Source: Fodinibacter sp038330415
GTDB lineage: Bacteria; Actinomycetota; Actinomycetes; Actinomycetales; Dermatophilaceae
DNA: 64,000 nt
Assembly: GCA_038330415.1 (NCBI GenBank)
Contig: JBBQNZ010000002.1
Coordinates: forward strand, 12,003 to 76,002
Reading direction: 5' to 3'
Shown here one piece after another: positions 9,522 through 16,877 of this stretch. Positions within the stretch are counted from its first letter, which is position 1, and each line of letters opens with the position of its first letter. The notes under the pieces are model-generated. The model worked only from the letters and a program-made list of their open reading frames with translations, was not told the DNA's origin and did no database searches. Both the position numbers and the translations under genes were made by a program.

Positions 9522-10469
9522 ATGACCACACGCCGAACCCGCCCCTGGACGCCCGACCCGACGCTGCCGGGCTACGTCACCGACGGCGGCCTCGAGACCG
9601 ACCTGGTCTTCCACCACGGTGTCGAGCTGACGCACTTCGCCGCCTTCCCGCTGCTGGTCGACCCCAAGGGGCGCGAGCTCCTCGTCGACTACTACTCGGG
9701 GTACGCGCAGATCGCGTCGGCGGCCGGGGCCGGGCTGTTCCTGGAGACGCCCACGTGGCGGGCCAGCCACGACTGGGGCGCCCGGCTGGGGGTCGGCGTC
9801 GAGGGGCTGGCCGAGGTCAACACCGATGCCGTGCGGCTGCTGGCCGAGCTGGGGGAGCGGTACTCCGACGAGGTGCCGGACGTCGTGGTGGCCGGCCTGG
9901 TCGGCCCGCGTGGGGACGGCTACCTGGCCGGCGAGGCGATGGACCCGTGGCAGGCGCGCGACTACCACCTGGCCCAGGCCCGGGCGTTCGCCGACGCCGG
10001 GGCCGACTTGGTGAGCTCGCTGACGCTCACCACGGTGAACGAGGCGATCGGCGTGGCCCTGGCCGCCGGTGAGGCCGGTCTGCCGGTGACGGTGGGGTTC
10101 ACCGTCGAGACCGACGGGCGGCTGCCGGACGGCACGGCGCTGCGGGCCGCCGTCGAGGCGGTCGACGACGTCGCACCCCCCGACTGGTTCGTGGTCAACT
10201 GCGCGCACCCCTCGCACGTGGCGGCCGCCCTGGCGGATGCGGGGCCGTGGCTGGAGCGGATCGGCGGCACCCGGGTCAACGCCTCCACCCTCAGCCACAC
10301 CGAGCTCGAGGCCGCGCAGGTGCTCGACGACGGCGACCCGCAGGTGCTCGGCGGCGAGCAGGCGGCGCTGGCGGCAGCGCTGCCGGCATTGCACGTCGTC
10401 GGCGGCTGCTGCGGCACCGATGCGCGCCACGTCGCGGCCATGTGGGGTGTCTCCGCGCCGGCGGCGTAG
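9522..10469 (+). CDS. Homocysteine S-methyltransferase family protein
   Basis: This 315-residue protein starts TDGGLETDLVFHHGVEL, the family's N-terminal barrel strand. It carries the zinc-binding cysteines in VVNCAHP (C227) and GGCCGTD (C296, C297). Such enzymes move a methyl group from S-methylmethionine or another donor to homocysteine to give methionine. No cobalamin-binding domain is present, so it is not MetH. A weak -10 box (GAGACT) ends 6 nt before the ATG. It is monocistronic, with a hairpin over its stop codon. The methyl donor is uncertain. Confidence 0.85.
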   Translation: MTTRRTRPWTPDPTLPGYVTDGGLETDLVFHHGVELTHFAAFPLLVDPKGRELLVDYYSGYAQIASAAGAGLFLETPTWRASHDWGARLGVGVEGLAEVNTDAVRLLAELGERYSDEVPDVVVAGLVGPRGDGYLAGEAMDPWQARDYHLAQARAFADAGADLVSSLTLTTVNEAIGVALAAGEAGLPVTVGFTVETDGRLPDGTALRAAVEAVDDVAPPDWFVVNCAHPSHVAAALADAGPWLERIGGTRVNASTLSHTELEAAQVLDDGDPQVLGGEQAALAAALPALHVVGGCCGTDARHVAAMWGVSAPAA

Positions 10470-10485
10470 ACACGCCCGGCGTGTC
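10469..10485 (+). terminator. Short hairpin overlapping the methyltransferase stop codon
   Basis: GACACGC-CCG-GCGTGTC is a 7-bp stem with a 3-nt loop that begins at the last base of the stop codon. It lies just before the recA control region. There is no T-run, so termination is plausible rather than proven. Confidence 0.4.
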
Positions 10486-10503
10486 GCGCGACGATCATCC
10501 ACG

Positions 10504-10519
10504 TCGAACAGGTGTTCGG
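10504..10519. promoter_or_regulatory. LexA (SOS) box of recA
   Basis: TCGAACAGGTGTTCGG matches the actinobacterial LexA site TCGAAC-N4-GTTCGA at 11 of 12 defined positions. It lies 173 bp before recA, with a -10-like TAGGGT at 10521-10526 immediately downstream. LexA bound here would cover the distal recA promoter. Confidence 0.8.
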
Positions 10520-10585
10520 CTAGGGTCGTCCACAGGTGGCGCTTCCGACGGCACTCGTCCACAGGCCCACGGCAGTCCGTGACCG

Positions 10586-10608
10586 TTGTCGGTGTCGCCA
10601 CCTAGCGT
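10586..10608 (+). promoter_or_regulatory. PafBC-type (RecA-NDp) DNA-damage promoter of recA
   Basis: TTGTCGGTG, eight bases, then TAGCGT matches the mycobacterial LexA-independent damage promoter TGTCRGTG-N8-TANNNT at every defined position. It lies downstream of the LexA box, about 85 bp before the recA start. In mycobacteria this element is activated by the PafB/PafC pair. Together the two sites imply that recA has both SOS and PafBC control. Confidence 0.8.
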
Positions 10609-10692
10609 CTGACCAGACCTCGCGACAAGACCGATGGCGAGAGTGGTCGCCGGTGGGCGCGCTCGCTGCACGACAGGAAGAACAGGTGCGAC

Positions 10693-11790
10693 ATGGCTGG
10701 TCCCAACGGCTCCCGCGGGAGCGTCCTCACCCCCAACCCCCTCGCTGCTGCCCCCGGCGGTGAGCGTGACAAGGCCCTGGCCTCGGTCATGGCCCAGATC
10801 GAGAAGCAGCACGGCAAGGGTGCCGTCATGCGCCTCGGCGACGACGTGCGCCCCCCCATCGAGGTCATCCCGACCGGCTCGATCGCCCTCGACGTCGCCC
10901 TCGGCATCGGCGGCCTGCCCCGCGGCCGCGTCGTCGAGATCTACGGCCCGGAGAGCTCGGGCAAGACCACCGTCGCCCTGCACGCGGTGGCCAACGCGCA
11001 GACGGCCGGCGGCATCGCGGCGTTCATCGACGCCGAGCACGCGCTCGACCCCGAGTACGCCAAGGCCCTCGGGGTCGACACCGACGCGCTCCTGGTCTCC
11101 CAGCCCGACACGGGGGAGCAGGCGCTCGAGATCGCCGACATGCTGATCCGCTCCGGCGCGCTCGACATCATCGTCATCGACTCGGTCGCGGCCCTGGTGC
11201 CCCGCGCCGAGATCGAGGGCGAGATGGGCGACAGCCACGTGGGCCTGCAGGCCCGCCTGATGTCGCAGGCGCTGCGCAAGATCACCGGCGCCCTCAGCAC
11301 CACCGGCACCACCGCCATCTTCATCAACCAGCTGCGCGAGAAGATCGGCGTCATGTTCGGCTCGCCCGAGACCACCACCGGCGGCAAGGCGCTGAAGTTC
11401 TACGCCTCGGTCCGCCTCGACGTGCGGCGCATCGAGACCCTCAAGGACGGCACCGACGCAGTCGGCAACCGCACCCGCTGCAAGGTGGTCAAGAACAAGG
11501 TGAGCCCGCCGTTCAAGCAGGCCGAGTTCGACATCATCTACGGCCAGGGCATCTCCCGCGAGGGCGGCCTGATCGACATGGGCGTCGAGCAGGGCTTCGT
11601 GCGAAAGGCCGGCGCCTGGTACACCATGGACGGCGACCAGCTCGGCCAGGGCAAGGAGAACGCCCGCGCGTTCCTCAAGGACAACCCCGAGCTCGCCGAC
11701 GACCTGGAGAAGAAGATCAAGGAGAAGCTCGGCATCGGGGTGCCACGCCCCGAGGTGGCGGTCGTGCCCGAGATCTCGGTCGAGTTCTGA
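10693..11790 (+). CDS. recA: Recombinase RecA
   Basis: This 365-residue ATPase forms filaments on single-stranded DNA, drives strand exchange and stimulates LexA self-cleavage. Visible are EKQHGKGAVMRLGD, Walker A GPESSGKT (85-92), VIDSVAALVPRAEIEGEMGD, the loop region ISTTG/INQLREKIGVMFG, and a C-terminal acidic-basic tail. No intein is present, unlike some mycobacterial recA genes. The ATG is preceded by aggaag. The N-terminus (about 20 extra residues before GGERDKAL) is somewhat longer than usual. It is followed 20 bp later by recX. Confidence 0.98.
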   Translation: MAGPNGSRGSVLTPNPLAAAPGGERDKALASVMAQIEKQHGKGAVMRLGDDVRPPIEVIPTGSIALDVALGIGGLPRGRVVEIYGPESSGKTTVALHAVANAQTAGGIAAFIDAEHALDPEYAKALGVDTDALLVSQPDTGEQALEIADMLIRSGALDIIVIDSVAALVPRAEIEGEMGDSHVGLQARLMSQALRKITGALSTTGTTAIFINQLREKIGVMFGSPETTTGGKALKFYASVRLDVRRIETLKDGTDAVGNRTRCKVVKNKVSPPFKQAEFDIIYGQGISREGGLIDMGVEQGFVRKAGAWYTMDGDQLGQGKENARAFLKDNPELADDLEKKIKEKLGIGVPRPEVAVVPEISVEF

Positions 11791-11810
11791 GCCTCCCCGG
11801 GCTGGTTCCC

Positions 11811-12446
11811 GTGCCGTTCGCCGACTCGACGACCCCGCCGCCCGCATGGGCGGTGGGGTCGCCGGCGGTGGGGTCGCCGGCGGTCGAGTCGGCTGCGGTG
11901 GGGTCACGTGTCCCGCCGCCACCGCCGGACCCGGAGGCCGACCCACGCACCCGGGGCAGCGAGCCGGACCCCTATGACTGGGCCCGCCAGATCGTGCTGC
12001 GCCAGCTCACCGCCGCGCCACGCAGCCGCTCTCAGCTCGAGCAGGCGCTGCGCCGCAAGGGCTGCCCCGACGACGTCGCCGCCGCCGTGCTCGACCGGAT
12101 GGAGGAGGTCGGCCTGGTCGACGACACCGCCTACGCCGGCATGCTGGTGCGCTCACAGCAGGCCGGCCGCGGGCTGGCGCGGCGGGCCCTGGCCCAGGAG
12201 CTGCGCCGCAAGGGGGTCGACGACGAGACCGCGCAGGCTGCGCTCGACGAGGTCGACCCGCACGACGAGGAGGACCGCGCCCGCGAGCTGGTGGCGAAGA
12301 AGATGCGCTCGATGAGCGGGCTCGATCCCCTCGTGCAGACCCGAAGGCTGGCCGGGATGCTTGCCCGAAAGGGCTACCCGTCCGAGCTGTCGATGCGCGT
12401 GGTGCGCGAGGCGGTCCGTGAGGCGCCGGAACACCAGCGCGACTAG
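11811..12446 (+). CDS. recX: RecA regulator RecX
   Basis: This 211-residue protein has three-helix RecX repeats from about residue 55: ARQIVLRQLTAAPRSRSQLEQALRRKG, then a repeat with LVDDTAYAGMLVRSQQAGRGLARRALAQELRRKG, then ARELVAKKMRS and LARKGYPSELSMRVVRE. RecX binds the RecA filament and limits its activity; genetic pairing with recA is the norm. Residues 1-50 are a Pro/Ser/Val-rich, probably disordered extension containing a 15-bp tandem repeat (GSPAVGSPAV). The true start could therefore be internal; the GTG at 11811 is the longest choice. Confidence 0.9.
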   Translation: MPFADSTTPPPAWAVGSPAVGSPAVESAAVGSRVPPPPPDPEADPRTRGSEPDPYDWARQIVLRQLTAAPRSRSQLEQALRRKGCPDDVAAAVLDRMEEVGLVDDTAYAGMLVRSQQAGRGLARRALAQELRRKGVDDETAQAALDEVDPHDEEDRARELVAKKMRSMSGLDPLVQTRRLAGMLARKGYPSELSMRVVREAVREAPEHQRD

Positions 12447-12458
12447 CGAAGGGCCGGG

Positions 12459-12869
12459 CTACAGCGAGTGCACCGGGCGCTGGTCGGGGGGCAGCGAGTC
12501 GGTGCGCACGATCCGCTTGCCGTAGGGCACCAGCGAGATCGGCACCATCTTCAGGTTGGCGATGGCCAGCGGGATGCCGACGATGGTGATCGCCTGCGCG
12601 ACCGCCGTGGTGAGGTGCAGCAGGGCCAGCCACCAGCCGGCCAGGATGATCCACACGACGTTGAGCACCGCCGCGCCCGCTCCGGCGCTCTCCTTGGGGA
12701 TGACGGCCCGGCCGAACGGCCACAGGGCGTAGCGCGCCATCCGGAACGACGCGACGCCGAGCGGGATGGTGATGATCAGGATGCAGAACACCACCCCGGC
12801 CAGTGCATAGCCCAGGGCGAGCCAGACGCCGCCGAAGACGAACCAGATGATGTTGAGCAGGGTGCGCAC
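12459..12869 (-). CDS. YccF-domain membrane protein
   Basis: This 136-residue protein carries two copies of the YccF (DUF307) domain. Each has a hydrophobic helix pair and the motifs LNIIWFVFGGVWLAL / ITIPLGVASFRMARYALWPFG and LNVVWIILAGWWLAL / VGIPLAIANLKMVPISLVPYG. The GTG at 12869 is chosen because AGGA lies about 7 nt upstream and the first domain starts straight after it. The frame is open 14 codons further. It is an integral membrane protein of unknown function, convergent with recX. Confidence 0.85.
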   Translation of the reverse strand: MRTLLNIIWFVFGGVWLALGYALAGVVFCILIITIPLGVASFRMARYALWPFGRAVIPKESAGAGAAVLNVVWIILAGWWLALLHLTTAVAQAITIVGIPLAIANLKMVPISLVPYGKRIVRTDSLPPDQRPVHSL

Positions 12870-12932
12870 TGCGGGTCCTTCCGGGGTGGGGTGGCACCAC
12901 CAGCCTGTCACGCCCCGCTCAGCGACCCGCCG

Positions 12933-13391
12933 TCAGGTCGGGAGCCGCCGGGCGACGACCTCGTCGCCGTCGACCTCACCGGTCTCGGCGAACCCCAGGC
13001 TCGCGTAGAGCGACTTCGCCAGAGTGTTCTCGGGCTGGTAGGACAGCGCGAACCCCGCGCCGCTCGCCCGCTCCCGCAGCAACTCCAATGCCTCGACCAC
13101 GGCGGCGCGCCCGAACCCCCGGTGTTGACGTGCTGCGTCGACGAGCACGCCACCGAGCCAGCAGCTGCCGTCCTCGTCGTCGATGCCCCACATGAGGAAT
13201 CCCACGACGTCGCCGTCGGCCGAGGTGACCGCCAGCGGCTGCCAGACGTCCTCGTAGGCGCACAGCGCCAGGTAGTGCGTGGGGCTGGCGACGAACCGGG
13301 CCTGCTCCCGTGCGACCCGCAGCTCGGCAACGGCGCGCCACGTGGCGGCATCCACGGGCACCAGCGACACCCGGGGCAGCGCGACATCCAC
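12933..13391 (-). CDS. GNAT-family N-acetyltransferase
   Basis: This 152-residue single-domain acetyltransferase has a GNAT core: VVGFLMWGIDDE (beta-4), LGGVLVDAARQHRGFGRAAVVEALELL with the R-x-x-G-x-G pyrophosphate-binding motif, and NTLAKSLYASLGFAETGEVDGDEVVARR. The last segment resembles spermine/spermidine-type acetyltransferases, so a polyamine or amino-group substrate is possible but unproven. A TAGGGT -10 box (complement of 13398-13403) ends 6 nt before its GTG, supporting this start and a leaderless mRNA. Confidence 0.85.
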   Translation of the reverse strand: MDVALPRVSLVPVDAATWRAVAELRVAREQARFVASPTHYLALCAYEDVWQPLAVTSADGDVVGFLMWGIDDEDGSCWLGGVLVDAARQHRGFGRAAVVEALELLRERASGAGFALSYQPENTLAKSLYASLGFAETGEVDGDEVVARRLPT

Positions 13392-13455
13392 CCGGCAACC
13401 CTACGGCCGGCCGATGCGGGTGCCGGGTGCGAAACCTGGCGGGAACACGAGTGGA

Positions 13456-13484
13456 ATGACAGGTTCACGCGATAGCCATAGGTT
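13456..13484 (+). promoter_or_regulatory. Promoter of the ATP-grasp operon, leaderless
   Basis: ATGACA (13456-13461), a 17-bp spacer and TAGGTT (13479-13484) form a near-consensus sigma-A-type promoter. The -10 box ends 6 nt before the GTG at 13491, so the transcript should begin at the start codon. Confidence 0.6.
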
Positions 13485-13490
13485 CGTCAC

Positions 13491-15116
13491 GTGAACGAGC
13501 AGACCGGACCCGATGCCCCGGGCAGCCTGTTCGACTCCTACACCCTCGGGGCCGCGTGGGACGAGATGCTGGCCGAGCCGGGCGCCCCGCGCACCGCCTA
13601 CAAGCCGGTCTTCCACACCCTGCGGGCGATGAACGCCGGCACCCTCAAGGAGCGCGCCGACACCCTGGCCCGGTCCTACCTCGACCAAGGGGTCACCTTC
13701 GACTACGCGGGGGAGGAGCGGCCCTTCCCGCTCGATGCCGTGCCGCGGGTCATCTCGGCACACGAGTGGCAGGTCATCGAGTCCGGTGTCGTGCAACGGG
13801 TCACGGCCCTGGAGTCGTTCCTCGACGACATCTACTCGCGCGAGGGCGAGATCCCGCGCGCGGTGCACGAGGGCATCATCCCGTGGCGGCTGATCGCCAG
13901 CTCGAAGCACTACCACCGCGCCGTGATGGGGATCCGGCCGACCAACGGGGTGCGCGTGCACGTCGCGGGAGTCGACCTGATCCGCGACGAGCAGGGCACC
14001 TTCCGGGTGCTCGAGGACAACGTGCGGGTGCCCTCCGGCGTCAGCTACGTCATCGCCAACCGGCGGGCGATGGCCAACGTCTTTCCCGAGGCGTTCGCCA
14101 CGATGCGCATCCGCCCGGTGCACGACTACCCGCGAATGCTGCTCGCCGCCCTGCGCGCCTCGGCTCCCGACGGCGCCAGCGACCCGACCGTCGTCGTGCT
14201 GACCCCCGGCGTCTTCAACTCGGCCTACTTCGAGCACGCCCTACTGGCCCGGATGATGGGCGTGGAGCTCGTCGAGGGCCGCGACCTGGTCTGCGTCGGC
14301 GGGCAGGTGCGGATGCGCACCACCACCGGCGACAAGCCGGTCGACGTCATCTACCGTCGGGTCGACGACGAGTTCCTCGACCCGGTGCACTTCCGGGGCG
14401 ACTCGGTGCTGGGTGTCGCCGGCCTGGTCTCGGCCATGCGCAGCGGCCGGGTGACCGTCGCCAACGCGGTGGGCAACGGTGTGGCCGACGACAAGCTGAT
14501 CTACTCCTACCTGCCCGAGCTGACCAGGTTCTACCTCGACGAGGACCCCATCCTGGGCAACGTCGACACCTTCCGGTGCGAGCAGGCCTCCGCCCTGCAG
14601 CACGTGCTCGACCACCTCGACGAGATGGTCGTCAAGCCGGTCGACGGCTCCGGCGGCAAGGGCCTGGTCGTCTGCAACTCGGCCGACGGCCCCACCCTGG
14701 ACAAGGTGCGCAAGCAGCTGAAGGCCGACCCGCGCGGCTGGATCGCCCAGCCCGTCGTGCAGCTGTCGACCGTGCCCACCTTCATCGACGGCAAGCTCGC
14801 CCCGCGCCACGTCGACCTGCGCCCGTTCGCGGTCAACGACGGCGAGCGCGTGCGGGTGCTGCCCGGCGGCCTGACCCGGGTGGCGCTGCCCGAGGGCGAG
14901 CTGGTGGTCAACTCCAGCCAGGGCGGTGGCTCCAAGGACACCTGGGTGCTCTCCGACCGGCGTCCCGCGGGCAACGCGCCGAACCGGCTGCCCGACAACC
15001 GCGAGGTGGTGGTCATGAGCGCGCCCACGGCATCGCACGAGGACAGCATGCGCGAGCAGCAGCAACAGCAGCAGCAGACCTCGGGTGCCCGACGGGCGGG
15101 GAGCGACCCGTGCTGA
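13491..15116 (+). CDS. Circularly permuted ATP-grasp type 2 protein
   Basis: This 541-residue protein of the CP_ATPgrasp_2 family (older DUF404/DUF407) has family signatures SYLDQGVTFDY, IIPWRLIASSKHYHRAVMGIRP, VLEDNVRVPSGVSYVIANRR, TPGVFNSAYFEH, VVKPVDGSGGKGLVV (ATP-binding loop), IAQPVVQLSTVP, HVDLRPFAVNDG and GGLTRVALPEGELVVNSSQGGGSKDTWVL. ATP-grasp enzymes join a carboxylate to an amine through an acyl-phosphate, so it is a predicted peptide or amide ligase. The C-terminal tail carries seven consecutive Gln. It heads a tight operon with an alpha-E protein and a transglutaminase, a conserved trio whose product is not known. Confidence 0.9.
   Translation: MNEQTGPDAPGSLFDSYTLGAAWDEMLAEPGAPRTAYKPVFHTLRAMNAGTLKERADTLARSYLDQGVTFDYAGEERPFPLDAVPRVISAHEWQVIESGVVQRVTALESFLDDIYSREGEIPRAVHEGIIPWRLIASSKHYHRAVMGIRPTNGVRVHVAGVDLIRDEQGTFRVLEDNVRVPSGVSYVIANRRAMANVFPEAFATMRIRPVHDYPRMLLAALRASAPDGASDPTVVVLTPGVFNSAYFEHALLARMMGVELVEGRDLVCVGGQVRMRTTTGDKPVDVIYRRVDDEFLDPVHFRGDSVLGVAGLVSAMRSGRVTVANAVGNGVADDKLIYSYLPELTRFYLDEDPILGNVDTFRCEQASALQHVLDHLDEMVVKPVDGSGGKGLVVCNSADGPTLDKVRKQLKADPRGWIAQPVVQLSTVPTFIDGKLAPRHVDLRPFAVNDGERVRVLPGGLTRVALPEGELVVNSSQGGGSKDTWVLSDRRPAGNAPNRLPDNREVVVMSAPTASHEDSMREQQQQQQQTSGARRAGSDPC
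15057..15077 (+). repeat. CAG trinucleotide tract coding seven glutamines
   Basis: Six CAG codons and one CAA run in frame near the 3' end of the ATP-grasp gene, 33 bp before the next start. Such tracts can slip, which here would alter only the tail of the protein and its coupling to the next gene. Confidence 0.8.
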
Positions 15117-16036
15117 GCCGGATCGCCGAGTCGCTGTTCTGGATCGGCCGCTACACCGAGCGCGCCGACGGCACGGCCCGTATCGTCGACGTGCTGCGCC
15201 TGCAGCTGCTCGAGGACCCCGGCGCCGACGAGGCCACCGCGGCGCGCACCGTGCTCTCGGTGATCATGGGGATGCCGTTCGAGGGCGACGTGGGGTTCGC
15301 CGACGTGAGCGCGGCGCTGGTCTTCGACCGCTCCAACGCCAGTTCCATCACCGGGGCCTGGTTCGCGGCCCGCGAGAACGCCCGCCGCGCCCGCGAGACC
15401 CTCTCGACCGAGCTGTGGGAGGGCATCAACACCACGTGGCACCGGTGGCACGGCTTCGGCCGCACCGTCGCCACCGAGCGGCACCTGTCGTGGGTGCGCG
15501 AGCGCGCCGCCCTGGTCAGCGGCATCGCCGACTCGACGATGTCGCACGACGAGGCGTGGGACTTCCTGGTTCTCGGCCGCAGCCTGGAGCGGGCCGACAT
15601 GACCGCCCGGCTCGTCGCCACCGGCGGGCTGCCGCGTGGCGGAGCCCCGTGGTCGGTCGTGCTGTCCAGCTGCGGTGCGCAACAGGCGTTCATGCGTAGC
15701 CAGCGCGGCCTGCTCAGCGACGACCGGGCCGCCGCCTTCCTCGTGCTCGACCGCGAGTTCCCCCGGTCGGTGCTGTTCGCGCTGTCCGAGGCCGAGCGCC
15801 GCCTCGACGCCTTGGCCCCGCAGCAGGAGCGGATCGGTGTCCCCGACGAGGCACGGCGCCAGCTCGGCCGCATCCGCACCTCGCTGGAGTACCGGGCGAC
15901 CTCCGACGTCATCGCCGACCTGCCCGCCCAGATGCAGCGCGTGCAGGGCGCCGTCATGGCCAGCTCGCAGGCCATCGCCAAGCGCTACTTCCAGTCCGGC
16001 CCGCTGCAGACCTGGACCAAGGACGGGGTGTTCTGA
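15110..16036 (+). CDS. Alpha-E domain protein (DUF403)
   Basis: This 308-residue, wholly alpha-helical protein starts LSRIAESLFWIGRYTERADGTARIVDV, the hallmark of alpha-E proteins. It contains WEGINTTWHRW, DEAWDFLVLGRSLERADMTARLV, FLVLDREFPRSVLFAL and C-terminal helices. The GTG start overlaps the ATP-grasp stop by 7 bp, so translation is coupled. Alpha-E proteins are found almost only beside circularly permuted ATP-grasp and transglutaminase genes. Comparative genomics has proposed that they help build or transfer a peptide, but no biochemical activity is assigned. Confidence 0.88.
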   Translation: MLSRIAESLFWIGRYTERADGTARIVDVLRLQLLEDPGADEATAARTVLSVIMGMPFEGDVGFADVSAALVFDRSNASSITGAWFAARENARRARETLSTELWEGINTTWHRWHGFGRTVATERHLSWVRERAALVSGIADSTMSHDEAWDFLVLGRSLERADMTARLVATGGLPRGGAPWSVVLSSCGAQQAFMRSQRGLLSDDRAAAFLVLDREFPRSVLFALSEAERRLDALAPQQERIGVPDEARRQLGRIRTSLEYRATSDVIADLPAQMQRVQGAVMASSQAIAKRYFQSGPLQTWTKDGVF

Positions 16037-16037
16037 C

Positions 16038-16877
16038 GTGCGGCGCTGGCGCATCGTCCACACGACGTCCCTGGCCTACGACGGCCGGGTGCGGGCCGCG
16101 CACAACGAGCTGCGGATGACACCGCTCAACGAGCCCGGCCAGACCACCCTGGAGAACCGCATCCGGATCCGGCCGATGACCTGGAGCCACGTCTACCGCG
16201 ACCACTGGGGCACGCACGTGATGGCGATGGAGAGCCTGGCCGAGCACCAGCGGCTCGACATCGAGGCGATCTCGACGGTCGAGCGCATTCCCCTCGAACG
16301 GCACGAGCCCTCGCTCGGCTGGGACGCCGTGCGCGACCCCGCGGTGCAGGACCGCAGCTACGAGTGGCTGATGCAGTCGGCGCGCACCCGGCCGGGGCGT
16401 GGCATCAAGGACCTCGCGGATGCCGGGCGCGGCCTGCCGACTCCGCGCGCCGCCGCCGAGGAGCTGAGTGCCCTGGTGCGCGCCGAGATGAAGTACCAGC
16501 CCGGTGCGACGGGCGTGCACAGCCGCGGCGAGGACGCCTGGGCCGAGCGGTCCGGCGTCTGCCAGGACTTCGCGCACATCACCGTCGGGGCGCTGCGCAG
16601 CCTCGGGGTCCCGGCCCGCTACGTCTCCGGCTACCTGGTACCGAAGAAGGACTCGGCCGTCGGCGACACCAGCAAGGGTGAGAGCCACGCCTGGGTGGAG
16701 TTCTGGGACGACGGCTGGATCGCCGTCGACCCCACCAACGGCACCGAGGTCGGCCGCGACCACGTCGTGGTGGCCCGGGGCCGCGACTACGAGGACGTGC
16801 CGCCGTTCAAGGGCATCTACTCGGGGCGGGCCAATGCCTCGCTCGAGGTGGTCGTTGCGATCACCCGGCTGGCCTGA
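16038..16877 (+). CDS. Transglutaminase-like cysteine protease/transferase
   Basis: This 279-residue protein has an N-terminal beta-sandwich (WRIVHTTSLAYDGRV, HNELRMTPL) and a papain-like transglutaminase core. The catalytic triad is visible: Cys175 (RSGVCQDFAHI), His217 (ESHAWVEFW) and Asp231 (VDPTNG). The GTG is 1 bp after the alpha-E stop. In this operon it may cleave or cross-link the peptide made by the ATP-grasp partner. Its last 17 bp overlap the 3' end of the convergent SulP gene. Confidence 0.9.
   Translation: MRRWRIVHTTSLAYDGRVRAAHNELRMTPLNEPGQTTLENRIRIRPMTWSHVYRDHWGTHVMAMESLAEHQRLDIEAISTVERIPLERHEPSLGWDAVRDPAVQDRSYEWLMQSARTRPGRGIKDLADAGRGLPTPRAAAEELSALVRAEMKYQPGATGVHSRGEDAWAERSGVCQDFAHITVGALRSLGVPARYVSGYLVPKKDSAVGDTSKGESHAWVEFWDDGWIAVDPTNGTEVGRDHVVVARGRDYEDVPPFKGIYSGRANASLEVVVAITRLA

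Noticed and set aside
8568..10601. A 677-codon minus-strand frame across permease, methyltransferase and recA control region
   Set aside because: It is Arg/Gly/His-rich antisense text with no domain, and crosses several real genes and promoters.
15057..15077. Possible CRISPR-like short repeat
   Set aside because: It is an in-frame CAG tract without spacers. No regularly spaced repeats of CRISPR size occur anywhere in the window.
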